A stretch of DNA of 64,000 nt from an uncultured Porphyromonadaceae bacterium (GCA_947178215.1 CAMWXJ010000007.1:1-64000); one strand, 5' to 3'. Positions 8,438 through 21,398 are shown, numbered from the stretch's first letter. Numbers and translations are program-made. Notes: a model not told the origin generated them from the letters alone.

Positions 8438-10156
8438 ATGAAGCTTAACAAACTCTTTGCAGCAAGCACACTGCTTGCCGCAATGGTGCTTACAGGCTGC
8501 TCCGACGAGAAAACCGACGGACCCGCCAACAGCGCATCAGAGGGCAATGTCTACGCATCCCTCAAACTTTCGCTCCCTGTGGGAAGCCGTTCAACGACGA
8601 TCGACCCCGACGACAACACTAATTCCAACGACGGCTACGAAATCGGTCAAGAATACGAAAACACAGTTGCATCGGTATTCGTAGTCCTCGCCACACAAAA
8701 CGGCAGCGGTACTTTCGAAAAAGTAGCGACCGCCAATTCCGACCTCAAAACCGGAGGCGATGGCGAACATCCTGTCTACGTCCTCACCTTCCAGAACTCC
8801 GAATTGCAGGAGGTTGCCGGCAAGGAGGAAGAGATATTTGTATTTGCCTACTGCAATGCTTCGTCAGCATTACAGAATAAAATCAAAACCGAGACGGACT
8901 TTGCCGCACCCACAGGTGATGTTACCACCTCCGGAGAAATCATATGGGGCAAGAATGCATTCCTTATGAGCAACCGCGAATTAGCATCCATCAAGGATGG
9001 AATACCCGCAGATCTTTCGGATTACAACACTCCCGCCAAGCCATTTGATCTCGGCACTGTTGACGTGCAGCGCGCGGCCGTGCGTTTCGACTTCAAGCAG
9101 TATCAGGAAGAAGGCAGAGAGCCAAACACCTACCCGATCAAGCATGAGATATTAGATGAATATATGGGCGAAGTAGTGCTTGAAGAGATGGCCCTCATCA
9201 ATCAGTCAAACACCTACTATCTTCTGTCGCGCACCTCGGCATCAGCTAACTGGTCCGACCCCAAACTCTGTGTACGCGAAAACAGAAATAACTGGGTTGT
9301 CAGCACCAACGAAGACTTGAAGAATCAATCGAATCTTGGTAGCCAAATCGACGCTATAAATAAAGCGTTCAGCTTCACCGGCCGCACCGTTGAGAATACT
9401 AACATCGACTTCAACTCCAAGGATTTCGAATGGACCAAGATAAGCGATATTGCCAATAATGATGATGACAATCATTATGACAAGGAAGGCAATCTCACCT
9501 GGCCCGAAGATAATAATATCATGGAGGGATACAAAATATGGCGATACACCACCGAAAACACTATCCCTTGTATCAGCGCAACTGAAACCGGCGCACAGAA
9601 ACGTGGCATCACAACAGGCATAATATTCAAAGGCTACATCAAATCACTCGGAGACGACGACTTATCAGACAACAATGAAGTTCTGTACGCCTTTAATAAT
9701 TTACTCTACGGCAACAAAGACGCATTAAAAGCCGCTGTTGACGCCGCGCCCGCTTCCGGACTTGCCGATGCCTTCCAAGCCGCATTCACAGATGGCCAGA
9801 TGGACGAAAACGGCGACTTGCATGCATCATACTACGGATTCACAGTCTACCGTCCGACCAATATCGGAACCACAGACAAGCCTGTGTATCGCCACTATGT
9901 CTACTACACCTACTGGAACCGTCATAACGATAACGGCAACAACACACAGATGGGTCCGATGGAGTTTGCCACCGTCCGCAACAACGTTTACAAGCTTGCT
10001 GTAACGGCCATCAACCAGTTTGGCCATCCCGGCGACCCCGACGATGATCCCGATCCCGAAGATCCCGATGATCCCGACGAAAGCGACAAAGTCTACTTCA
10101 AGGTAAGCGTGCGCGTAATGCCCTGGGTAGTCCGCATCAACAATATCACACTCTGA
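8438..10156 (+). CDS. Mfa1-type major fimbrial subunit
   Basis: Lipoprotein precursor of 572 residues. The signal peptide ends in the lipobox LTGC with Cys21. The first mature strand VYASLKLSLPVGSR is followed by Arg51, the kind of site where P. gingivalis fimbrillins are cut by an Arg-specific protease to free the groove for donor-strand polymerisation. Near residues 529-549 there is an Asp/Pro-rich linker, followed by a C-terminal strand ending MPWVVRINNITL. Subunits would be lipidated, exported to the surface and polymerised. The coding sequence is clearly richer in A/T than the housekeeping genes around it, especially 8600-9900. A CT-rich spacer of 127 nt separates it from the anchor gene. 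Confidence 0.87.
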   Translation: MKLNKLFAASTLLAAMVLTGCSDEKTDGPANSASEGNVYASLKLSLPVGSRSTTIDPDDNTNSNDGYEIGQEYENTVASVFVVLATQNGSGTFEKVATANSDLKTGGDGEHPVYVLTFQNSELQEVAGKEEEIFVFAYCNASSALQNKIKTETDFAAPTGDVTTSGEIIWGKNAFLMSNRELASIKDGIPADLSDYNTPAKPFDLGTVDVQRAAVRFDFKQYQEEGREPNTYPIKHEILDEYMGEVVLEEMALINQSNTYYLLSRTSASANWSDPKLCVRENRNNWVVSTNEDLKNQSNLGSQIDAINKAFSFTGRTVENTNIDFNSKDFEWTKISDIANNDDDNHYDKEGNLTWPEDNNIMEGYKIWRYTTENTIPCISATETGAQKRGITTGIIFKGYIKSLGDDDLSDNNEVLYAFNNLLYGNKDALKAAVDAAPASGLADAFQAAFTDGQMDENGDLHASYYGFTVYRPTNIGTTDKPVYRHYVYYTYWNRHNDNGNNTQMGPMEFATVRNNVYKLAVTAINQFGHPGDPDDDPDPEDPDDPDESDKVYFKVSVRVMPWVVRINNITL

Positions 10157-10162
10157 CGCAAC

Positions 10163-10248
10163 CACACCCTCCTCTCTCCTCATCACTCTCTCCTCATCCT
10201 CTTACTCCTCTCTCCTCACCCTATCACCTCTTTCCATCTCCTCCTCAA
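10163..10248. repeat. polypyrimidine spacer between major subunit and anchor genes
   Basis: About 86 nt of almost pure C/T on the plus strand, with repeated CTCTCTCCTCATC-like units, lie between the major fimbrial subunit and the Mfa2 gene. No hairpin terminator and no promoter box were recognised in it. Confidence 0.75.
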
Positions 10249-10283
10249 TCAATAATCAATCGCGACGACAAAAAGTCACTTCA

Positions 10284-11318
10284 ATGAACCCAATCAACCG
10301 AAGATTCCTGTCCCGTATAGCGGGCGTGGCCATGACGGCCACGCTCGCAGCCGGGCTTGCATCGTGCGACTCACTGATCAACGACCATCTCCCCGAGTGT
10401 AACGAAGGCGTTGAGCTGAGATTTATCTATGACTACAACATGGAGTATGCCAACGCATTTTACTCACAGGTAGATTGTCTCACCCTCCATGTCTACGACA
10501 GCGACGGCCGCTATGTGACAACACGCACCGAGACAGTGTCGGAACGCCTCGCCGACGAAAACTACCGTATGACGGTCGACCTCCCCGCCGGACGCTACCA
10601 CCTTGTGGCCTACGGCGGCATGGAGTGCGGAGCGAGCACATTCGACTACGTCAGCAAGCCTGACGCCGGCGACACACTCGACCATCTGTCCGTCACACTC
10701 TCCGACGCCGTGAAGCAGAGCGAGACAGGGGTTGAGCTCCACCCGCTATTCTTCGGCGAACTCGACATTGAAGTCGACCCGCAGACGCTTGAATACAAAA
10801 CCTACACCCTACCGATGATGAAGGACACCAACAACCTGCGCATAGTATTGCAGCAGCTCAGCGGCGCCCCTCTCGACGGCAACGACTTCTCCTACACCAT
10901 CACTGCCGACAACACCCTGCTCGACGGACGCAACAACGTAGTGGCTACCTCCACCCCATTCGACTATACCCACTGGACCCGCGGCACAGCCACAGCCGGC
11001 ACCCTCGAAGGTGGCGCCGACCTGAGCGTAGCTTATGGCGAGATCAGCTTCAACCGCCTCGTGGCCAACAGCACCCCGACACTCCGCATCCACAGCCGTA
11101 CGGCCGGGCGCGACATTGTCAACCTCCCCCTCATCGACTATCTGCTGCTGACCAAGAGCGACGGTTCGCGCCCCATGTCGGACCAGGAATACCTCGACCG
11201 CGAGAGCCGATGGTCAATGATATTTTTCCTCGACGGCAACCAGCGCTGGGTTCAGCTCCACCTCGTTGTCAACAACTGGGTAGTGCGCATCAACAACCCC
11301 GAACTCGGCCTCAACTAA
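10284..11318 (+). CDS. FimB/Mfa2 family fimbrial anchor
   Basis: Lipoprotein of 344 residues with lipobox LASC (Cys28). The N-terminal domain begins with ECNEGVELRFIYDYN and includes DLPAGRYHLVAYGG, both typical of Mfa2/FimB proteins. These anchor the fimbria in the outer membrane and limit its length. The C-terminus NNWVVRINNPELGLN shares the block WVVRINN with the end of the major subunit. It lies directly downstream of the major subunit as in P. gingivalis mfa1-mfa2. GC content returns to that of the chromosome here, in contrast to the subunit gene. Confidence 0.88.
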   Translation: MNPINRRFLSRIAGVAMTATLAAGLASCDSLINDHLPECNEGVELRFIYDYNMEYANAFYSQVDCLTLHVYDSDGRYVTTRTETVSERLADENYRMTVDLPAGRYHLVAYGGMECGASTFDYVSKPDAGDTLDHLSVTLSDAVKQSETGVELHPLFFGELDIEVDPQTLEYKTYTLPMMKDTNNLRIVLQQLSGAPLDGNDFSYTITADNTLLDGRNNVVATSTPFDYTHWTRGTATAGTLEGGADLSVAYGEISFNRLVANSTPTLRIHSRTAGRDIVNLPLIDYLLLTKSDGSRPMSDQEYLDRESRWSMIFFLDGNQRWVQLHLVVNNWVVRINNPELGLN

Positions 11319-11330
11319 TCCACCTCAAAG

Positions 11331-12551
11331 ATGACAGCGATGACGAAGATGATGCGATTATCTCTCAATACTCTCACCGCGGCGGCTGTGACGCTGCTTG
11401 CATCGGCGTGCAGCGAATCAGCCGAGCCCTCGCTTCCCGAGGTTGACGACGAAGGCATGGTCTACTTCACCATCAACGTCAGTTCCGGCTCCATAGGCGG
11501 TAGTCGCGCCGACGGCGATTTTTCTTTCGACAACGGGCTTTCCCCTTACGAACAGATGCAGACGTTGAGAGCAATCATCGTACGCTCCACTCCCGACAAT
11601 CCCGCAACAGATGGCCTAATAGAGCATAATGAGCTGATTTACAACACAAACAGCAATCAAGGGGTCAATCTGTCGTCAAGTGGCTTTCTGAAAGTGATAG
11701 GTGGAGAGAAAAAAAATGTATATCTCTTTGCCAATGAAAACCATACCTACCCTTCTCCCTTCACCAACAACAATCTCACCCCTAAGTTAAACAATCTCAC
11801 TATCGGCAAAAAGTTTCCCGCCGAAGAGTTCATCGGAATGGAAATCGAATTTCCTGACGGAACGACTCAACAACCGATCATCGACAACGAGACTTCCAGA
11901 GCAAAAAAATATCTGCCGATGAGCGAGCGGTTTGAGATAACAGTCGACAAGCTCAACGACGACGCAAGCAACCGCTATCAGTCAGCCGACCTCTTCGTCA
12001 CCCGCGCCGCAGTCAAATACGGCTTCTACATCGATGAGAAGAGCACCTCACAGAGCAATATCAAGATTACCGACATCACAGTCCACGGCCTCGCCGACCG
12101 CGAGTACCTACTGCCCCAAAACGGGACCGGCGTAGATGCAACTTATGCCCCCGATAAATATTCCGTCACCAAAGATGACCGTATTATCACCGCCTACACA
12201 TGTCCTGACGATGTCGAAACCTACGACTATACATTCACCATGCCGGAGAACTTCGGTATATTATACGATACTGACGGTAAAGATATTGCAACTAAAAAAT
12301 ATGAACCGGCACTCTACTTTGCTGAAAGCCCGTTACCTGACGATGCAAAGTATTGCATCACTGTAAAAACTAACAATGACTATTTTACGAAACCTGTCAT
12401 TTATGGGCCTATCTCACTACCCAATCTACCTAATTTGCCCAGAAACACATTCGTGAAAGTCATTCTTAAATTGACTGATGATGAACTGGAAGTCATTGTA
12501 CAACCATATACAGGTGTATGGCTTGAGCCTGACTTCGGTATAGAACGTTAG
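11331..12551 (+). CDS. accessory fimbrillin-like lipoprotein
   Basis: Lipoprotein of 406 residues (lipobox LASAC). After EVDDEGMVYFTINVSSGS comes a fimbrillin-type fold with the conserved sector NRYQSADLFVTRAAVKYGF near residue 220. The C-terminus ends PYTGVWLEPDFGIER, in the style of FimA-type subunits (strand, then PDFG). It lies 12 nt after the Mfa2 gene and before the large tip candidate, the place held by Mfa3/Mfa4-like components in known operons. Stretches around 11560-11900 and 12130-12540 are AT-rich while the middle is GC-rich, so the gene looks mosaic. Exact subunit identity is not certain. Confidence 0.75.
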   Translation: MTAMTKMMRLSLNTLTAAAVTLLASACSESAEPSLPEVDDEGMVYFTINVSSGSIGGSRADGDFSFDNGLSPYEQMQTLRAIIVRSTPDNPATDGLIEHNELIYNTNSNQGVNLSSSGFLKVIGGEKKNVYLFANENHTYPSPFTNNNLTPKLNNLTIGKKFPAEEFIGMEIEFPDGTTQQPIIDNETSRAKKYLPMSERFEITVDKLNDDASNRYQSADLFVTRAAVKYGFYIDEKSTSQSNIKITDITVHGLADREYLLPQNGTGVDATYAPDKYSVTKDDRIITAYTCPDDVETYDYTFTMPENFGILYDTDGKDIATKKYEPALYFAESPLPDDAKYCITVKTNNDYFTKPVIYGPISLPNLPNLPRNTFVKVILKLTDDELEVIVQPYTGVWLEPDFGIER

Positions 12552-12607
12552 TTTTTTCTTTACCGTTATATCTCGTCTTCACTTTCCATATTTCTTAATA
12601 TTTTACG

Positions 12608-15600
12608 ATGCGACACCATATCAGAACAATCTTCTCCATATTACTTCTTTCATGTCTTCCCATAGCAATGACATCGTGTGAAGACGATCCAATTCTCGAC
12701 TCCGGAATCATAGGCGATGGAGAAGCTGTAATTTCAGCTGAAGTAAGTTTTAAGCCTCTTGTATCGGCCTTAAATTCTCGAGCAGTAGAAGGTGGCACAT
12801 CCGGAAAAACGATTTCAGAAATAAATAATCTCCACATATTTGTTTACGATCAAACCGGTTCTACACTCATTCAGGATATTTCAGTTGAGAATCCAATTAT
12901 CGGCACCAACACTGCAACATCATCTGATGCAGACAAGTCTAATCAAGCAGAATCCGAGACAAAGAAAGCATCATTCAGAGTCGCACTCCCGTACGGCAAA
13001 TTCAAAATATATGCAGTAGCCAATGTTGCTGAAACGGATTTGACAGATGAGAACATCGCCTCGGAAACAGCGCTGAAAAACATCAATCTTAATTGGCACG
13101 ATGATATAGCTTACAACGGAGAAATGTTTGGCTATTTCACTACAGGAGATAAAAGCGCCGGCTTCGAAGCTCCTGTTATTACTGTCGATAAACCCGCTCT
13201 TAAACTCAGAGCGTGGCTTAAACGCGCAGCCTCAAAAGTTACCGTGGCTTTCGATGGCACCGGCCTGAAAGATGGTGTAGAAATCTTTATCAAATCTGTA
13301 CAAATCAAAGATATCCCTTCCACTTGCTATCTTGGAAAATATAATCCTTACAATCCTTATTCATCTGATTCTTCTACCGAATCGAATATTGATGATAACA
13401 CCGGCCAACCCTCTACACAACAATCGGAAGGTGAGATTATCCTGATTTCAGATCCGAATGAGATTATAACCTATTATCCCGATGGCATAACAGGCCAAGC
13501 AAATCTTTCTTCCGATGATTATGACCAGAATTGGCCGGGATATATTTCGAAGGCTCATCCCATCAATGGTTATGATCAAGGGATTGTCAACAATTCAGGA
13601 CTTTCTACTGAAGAAAAACTTAACAGACTTCATTCAGAAAATACAAATGCATTGTATTTCTACGAAAACATGCAGGGACTTGGTAAAGAAGGTACTCCTA
13701 CCGATAAGCGTCAGCAAGTTGCAGACCAACATGTGACAGACAAAATCGTGTCATATCCCAATGGTGTTGACCCGACCAATATTGCATGGAAAGACGCCAA
13801 GAAATATGGCTCGTATATTGAAGTGCAAGCTTATTACAAATCACACGATGAACAAGAGGGCGAAGGGCCTATAACTTATCGCTTTATGCTCGGTAAGGAC
13901 ACTCAACTCGATTACAACGCCGAACGCAACTACCACTACAAACTCACCCTTAAATTCAAAGGGTGGGCCAATGATGTTGACTGGCATATCGACTACAAGA
14001 AGGACAAGACAAAACTGCGCTTCCCTCATCCTTTCTACATATCCTATCTTTACGGCCAGACGGCAATGATTCCGTTGGAGTTTGACGCGCCGGAGAGTGT
14101 GACAATCAAGGAGATTAAAGCCGAGATAGTGAGCAACAACTGGTGGCCTATGGACTGCTCGAATCCCTACACCGCCGACCGGCAACCTGACGCGACAGAT
14201 TATGACGAATATTACAAATATGTCGGCACCGCTAATGTGCTCTACAATAAGCCTTGGAATGGCTTCCTGTCATTAAAGAAACCTAAAAACCTGCTTGTAC
14301 TCGAGCAACCCAACCCGGTGCCAACATTCTCTGACCCTTCTATGCTAAATCAGGATCATTATGAAAAAGAGAATTTAGGTAACCGCACATACTCGGAAGA
14401 CGAACTAAAAGTAAGTGACCGCCCTCTTTATGAGGCAGCGGATAATGACAAGGCCCATGTATCGTGGGACAACGGAACCTACTATGTCAAAATTCCGATA
14501 TGGACCCGTGCGCGCCAGATGATCACAGCAACAGGATATACCGGCAGTAATCCTTATGACGCTTACTATCGTGAGGCGTCGGTTAAAATTGTCGTGACGT
14601 TGTCGGACGGCACTACTCTTGACAGCAGCGATCTCGCTCAAATCGGAGGCCTTGTAACAACAACCGACACCAAGCTAAGTCCTAACATTCAGGTCAAGCA
14701 GGTACGTCGACTGGTCAATCCCAAAGGAATCTATCGAAGCAAGGAGAATCATGATCCATTCAGAGTCGTCTTAAAGGTACTCGAGAGTGATAATGACGCA
14801 ACATTCACCGACCTTAAAAGCGATGGTCAGTGGAGAGCCTACATCATACGCGACTCCGAAGCTGACAAGGAGACAGGCACAGGCGGATTTGTGTCGCTTA
14901 CGGCCAACTTACCGTCGACCACGACCGCAGATTACACCTTTGAATACCGAGGAGAGGTACTTACCCGTAAATCACTTGAAGGTGTTGACGGATCGACGAT
15001 GGATTTTACAGTCAATTTCTCAGGCCCGGCAAGCAAGCCAAGATATGCGATAATAAGAGTCGAGTACAACTATTGCAGCTGTTATCATCTCATCTTCGTA
15101 CGTCAGGGCTATGAGGCGGATGATACATTCGGCACCGGCACAAAATGGTGTACCGGCAACAATATCGACCAAAACACTGTGGCACAGAATCCTCTCCAGG
15201 AGGGTTCGCTATTCAGATTCGGCAACTGGAACGGCATTCCTTCAACCGAAAACACTAATTCATTTGCTTATAATAAGCAAATAAAACCTAATGATTTTAT
15301 AGGCAATGCTTATAACAGCACAGCCTGGGAAAACATGGCTTCAGCAAGCACAAATCCGGAAAACACCGAATTCAAAGCCGGCTCAGGACGACGCATCGCC
15401 GGATTGGAAGATTTTCAATTATTGGCTCCGGAACCGGAAAAGCTTAACGATGACGCCTATGTCGAAAATTTTCCTATCAAAACCGGTTACGGTGTGTGTT
15501 ATGGCGACGGAGCCACAGTGACCGCATCGACTGTGGCCGACGCTTTCGGCTATAACGAGAATGGAGCTAACAGCAATAAAGGAATGAGAGGCTGCTTTGT

Positions 15601-15988
15601 TTACGATGTCACAACCGGCGGCAATCTCTTCTTCCCGATCGGCAATTCAGGCTTCGGCCACCGTAAATCAAAATTAAATGTTTACGACGGAGTACTAAGA
15701 TACTCCGTCAATTCCCGTTGGGGATACTTCGATGCAAAAGCTGACAACGGTATTTATCAACACGGAGTATTTAACGCGCCACTGTTTCTCGACATCTTCC
15801 GTGCCAACGGCGCCATTTATTGGTTCAATAAAGGCGCTGAGACTAAGGATTACAATCACGCTACGGTGAAATTCGTAGGCTGGGATATAAATTTTTCCAC
15901 TTACGATTTCGCAGGCATAGCTTTAAGTAATGTTTATAGTGCCGACAATGGCGCTGACGCCTGCTTCGTAAGATGCATTGAAGAATAA
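12608..15988 (+). CDS. large fimbrial tip/adhesin lipoprotein (DUF4906-like)
   Basis: An 1126-residue lipoprotein (lipobox TSC, Cys24) at the end of the fimbrial operon. The N-terminal third has fimbrillin-like features such as INNLHIFVYDQTGS and VALPYGKFKIYAVANV, and a middle section RAASKVTVAFDGTG as seen in DUF4906 proteins. The last 230 residues contain LEDFQLL, GNLFFPIGNSGFGH and ANGAIYWFNKG, resembling C-terminal modules of Bacteroidales surface lipoproteins. No DxSxS metal-site motif of a von Willebrand A domain was seen, unlike Mfa5. Most of the gene is AT-rich compared with its surroundings. A tip adhesin role is inferred from size and position. The ligand is unknown. Confidence 0.72.
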   Translation: MRHHIRTIFSILLLSCLPIAMTSCEDDPILDSGIIGDGEAVISAEVSFKPLVSALNSRAVEGGTSGKTISEINNLHIFVYDQTGSTLIQDISVENPIIGTNTATSSDADKSNQAESETKKASFRVALPYGKFKIYAVANVAETDLTDENIASETALKNINLNWHDDIAYNGEMFGYFTTGDKSAGFEAPVITVDKPALKLRAWLKRAASKVTVAFDGTGLKDGVEIFIKSVQIKDIPSTCYLGKYNPYNPYSSDSSTESNIDDNTGQPSTQQSEGEIILISDPNEIITYYPDGITGQANLSSDDYDQNWPGYISKAHPINGYDQGIVNNSGLSTEEKLNRLHSENTNALYFYENMQGLGKEGTPTDKRQQVADQHVTDKIVSYPNGVDPTNIAWKDAKKYGSYIEVQAYYKSHDEQEGEGPITYRFMLGKDTQLDYNAERNYHYKLTLKFKGWANDVDWHIDYKKDKTKLRFPHPFYISYLYGQTAMIPLEFDAPESVTIKEIKAEIVSNNWWPMDCSNPYTADRQPDATDYDEYYKYVGTANVLYNKPWNGFLSLKKPKNLLVLEQPNPVPTFSDPSMLNQDHYEKENLGNRTYSEDELKVSDRPLYEAADNDKAHVSWDNGTYYVKIPIWTRARQMITATGYTGSNPYDAYYREASVKIVVTLSDGTTLDSSDLAQIGGLVTTTDTKLSPNIQVKQVRRLVNPKGIYRSKENHDPFRVVLKVLESDNDATFTDLKSDGQWRAYIIRDSEADKETGTGGFVSLTANLPSTTTADYTFEYRGEVLTRKSLEGVDGSTMDFTVNFSGPASKPRYAIIRVEYNYCSCYHLIFVRQGYEADDTFGTGTKWCTGNNIDQNTVAQNPLQEGSLFRFGNWNGIPSTENTNSFAYNKQIKPNDFIGNAYNSTAWENMASASTNPENTEFKAGSGRRIAGLEDFQLLAPEPEKLNDDAYVENFPIKTGYGVCYGDGATVTASTVADAFGYNENGANSNKGMRGCFVYDVTTGGNLFFPIGNSGFGHRKSKLNVYDGVLRYSVNSRWGYFDAKADNGIYQHGVFNAPLFLDIFRANGAIYWFNKGAETKDYNHATVKFVGWDINFSTYDFAGIALSNVYSADNGADACFVRCIEE

Positions 15989-16040
15989 TCTGTAAATCCA
16001 TGCTGCGTGACTATCGCACTGCTGATATGCACCCGGATCT

Positions 16041-16066
16041 CATGGCCGCGCATCGGCGCGGCCATG
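16041..16066. terminator. hairpin at the end of the fimbrial operon
   Basis: CATGGCCGCG (16041-16050) and CGCGGCCATG (16057-16066) form a perfect 10-bp stem with a 6-nt loop, 52 nt after the last fimbrial gene. No T run follows, so it may stabilise the 3' end or pause the polymerase rather than act as a full intrinsic terminator. Confidence 0.55.
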
Positions 16067-16108
16067 TCTGTGGTTCAGCGCGTCATATTTAGGCACTTTG
16101 AAGAAAAA

Positions 16109-16140
16109 TTTGCAGGGACAATGTATTTTGAGTAACTTTG
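16109..16140 (+). promoter_or_regulatory. promoter of glnS
   Basis: TTTG (16109-16112) and TAACTTTG (16133-16140) are 20 nt apart. The expected start of transcription (about 16147) rules out the in-frame ATG at 16138 as the glnS start and supports 16222. Confidence 0.75.
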
Positions 16141-16221
16141 CGCCTTAAATGTGCCGATGTGCAGGCTCTGCCCCCGACGCGTCGGCGAGTTAACCATCAC
16201 TTCGCAATATCTTCCACTCAA

Positions 16222-17932
16222 ATGGCTGAAAAAGTAGTTGACGCAGAGGCTCAGGAGCCCGCAGGCAAGGGCCTTAACTTCGTAGAACAGATCGTGGCCG
16301 ACGACCTCGCCGCCGGTAAGAACGGCGGCCGCCTCAACACCCGTTTCCCGCCCGAGCCCAACGGCTATCTCCACATTGGCCACGCCAAGGCCATCTGCAT
16401 GGACTTCGGTGTCGCAGAGAAGTTTGGCGGCACGTGCAACCTCCGTTTCGACGACACCAACCCCGTGAAGGAGGATGTTGAGTATGTCGACGCTATCAAG
16501 GAGGATATACACTGGCTCGGATTCGACTGGGGCGACCGCGAGTATTATGCCAGCGACTATTTCCCCAAGCTCTACGACCTCGCCATCCGTCTGATAAAGG
16601 AGGGCAAGGCTTATGTCGACGACCAGACTTCGGAGCAGATTGCCGAGCAGAAAGGCACTCCCACGGAGCCGGGCCGCGAAAGCCCTTACCGCAACCGTTC
16701 GGTTGAGGAAAACCTCGACCTCTTCGAGCGCATGAATAAGGGCGAGTTTGAGGAGGGAGCGCGTGTGCTCCGCGCCAAAATCGACATGGCGAACCCCAAC
16801 ATGCACTTCCGCGACCCTATCATGTATCGCATCATCAAGACACCCCACCACCGCACCGGCACCACATGGAAAGTCTACCCGATGTATGACTTCGCCCACG
16901 GCCAGAGCGACTACTTCGAGGGTGTCACCCACTCAATATGCACGCTTGAATTTGTAGTTCACCGCCCGCTCTACGAATATTTCGTCAAGGAGCTCGCCGA
17001 TGAAACCTACTGCCCGCGACAGATAGAATTTAACCGCCTCAACCTCACCTACACCGTGATGAGCAAGCGCAAGCTGCTCCAACTCGTCAAGGAGGGCCTG
17101 GTGGCAGGCTGGGACGACCCCCGCATGCCGACTATCTCGGGTATGCGCCGCCGCGGCTTCACCCCGCAGTCGATACGCAACTTCGTCGACCGCATAGGCT
17201 ATACCAAGTACGAGGCACTCAACTCCGTGGCACTTCTCGAACACGCTGTGCGCGAGGACCTCAACGCCCATGCCACACGCGTAATGGCCGTGATGAACCC
17301 CCTCAAAGTCATCATCACCAACTATCCCGAAGGAGTTACCGAAACCGTCGAGATGGAAAACAATCCCGAAGAACCGGAAGCAGGCACTCACAAGATGCCG
17401 TTCAGCCGAGAAATATATATCGAGCGCGACGACTTCATGGAGAATCCTCCCAAGAAGTTCTTCCGTCTTGCTCCCGGCGGCGAAGTGCGTCTCAAAGGCG
17501 CATATATAATAAAGTGTGAGGAAGTGGAGAAGGACGCCGACGGCAACATCACCGCCCTCCGCTGCACCTACGACCCCGACACCCGCTCGGGCCTCCCCGG
17601 CAGCATGCGCAAAGTCAAGGGCACACTCCACTGGGTCAACGCCGCTACGGCCACCGACGCCACCGTGCGCCTTTACGACCGCCTATTCAACGTAGAGAAT
17701 CCTGCCGAGGAGAAGGACCGCGACTTCCGCGAGCTCCTCAACCCCGACTCGCTCAAAGTGGTCGAAGGCGTAAAGGTTGAGCCTTATATCGCCGAGCACG
17801 CTACTCCCGGCACCCATTTCCAGTTCCAGCGCGTAGGATATTTCACTCCCGATTACGACAGCAAGCCGGGTGCCCTTGTGTTCAACCGCACGATAGCCCT
17901 CAAAGACAGCTGGGAGAAGGAGCAGAAAAAGA

Positions 17933-17940
<8 letters not shown>
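16222..17940 (+). CDS. glnS: glutaminyl-tRNA synthetase
   Basis: Class I aminoacyl-tRNA synthetase of 572 residues that charges tRNA-Gln. The HIGH motif lies at 51-54 ([12 protein letters not shown]) and the KMSKS-like loop VMSKR near 280. The RFDDTNP block follows HIGH, as in GlnRS and GluRS, and the C-terminal anticodon-binding beta-barrels are present. The start at 16222 (MAEKVVDAE) was chosen because an in-frame ATG at 16138 lies inside the promoter. Its end overlaps the next gene by 8 nt, and the run glnS-TPR-ABC-F is tightly packed. Confidence 0.95.
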
Positions 17941-21060
<3,120 letters not shown>

Positions 21061-21072
21061 TCAATCGCCATC

Positions 21073-21366
21073 ATGGTCAACCATATCGTAATGTTCCGCC
21101 TCGAAGGCGACGCGGTCGCCGTGGCCCGCGCCGCTCTCGGCTTCAAGGAAGCCATCGAGGCGCTCGTATTCACCATCCCCTTCCTCGTCGAGGCCTCGGT
21201 AGGCATCAACAGCAATCCTGCCGAAAAGTGGACCCTCGCGCTCACGTCGAAGGTAGAGTCGTGGGAGGCTCTTGCCGCCTACGCCACCCACCCCGACCAC
21301 CTCAAAGCAGTGGCTGTCATCAAGCCGCTGATAGCAGAGCGCGCGTGTGTCGACTTCGAGAGCTGA
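21073..21366 (+). CDS. Dabb (stress-responsive A/B barrel) domain protein
   Basis: A 97-residue protein starting MVNHIVMFRL, the usual opening of Dabb proteins, with later blocks VEASVGINSN and YATHPDHLKAVAVIKPL that match the ferredoxin-like dimeric barrel pattern. It follows the ABC-F gene by 12 nt and precedes the OPT transporter by 32 nt. Members of this family have varied or unknown functions, so no reaction is assigned. Confidence 0.85.
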   Translation: MVNHIVMFRLEGDAVAVARAALGFKEAIEALVFTIPFLVEASVGINSNPAEKWTLALTSKVESWEALAAYATHPDHLKAVAVIKPLIAERACVDFES

Positions 21367-21398
21367 CACCATTTTCAATCCTTTTCAATCTATCAGTC

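Noticed and set aside
16138-16221. N-terminal extension of glnS by 28 residues from an earlier ATG
   Set aside because: The ATG lies inside the -7 box of the promoter at 16109-16140, so it would not be in the message. The start at 16222 gives a normal N-terminus.
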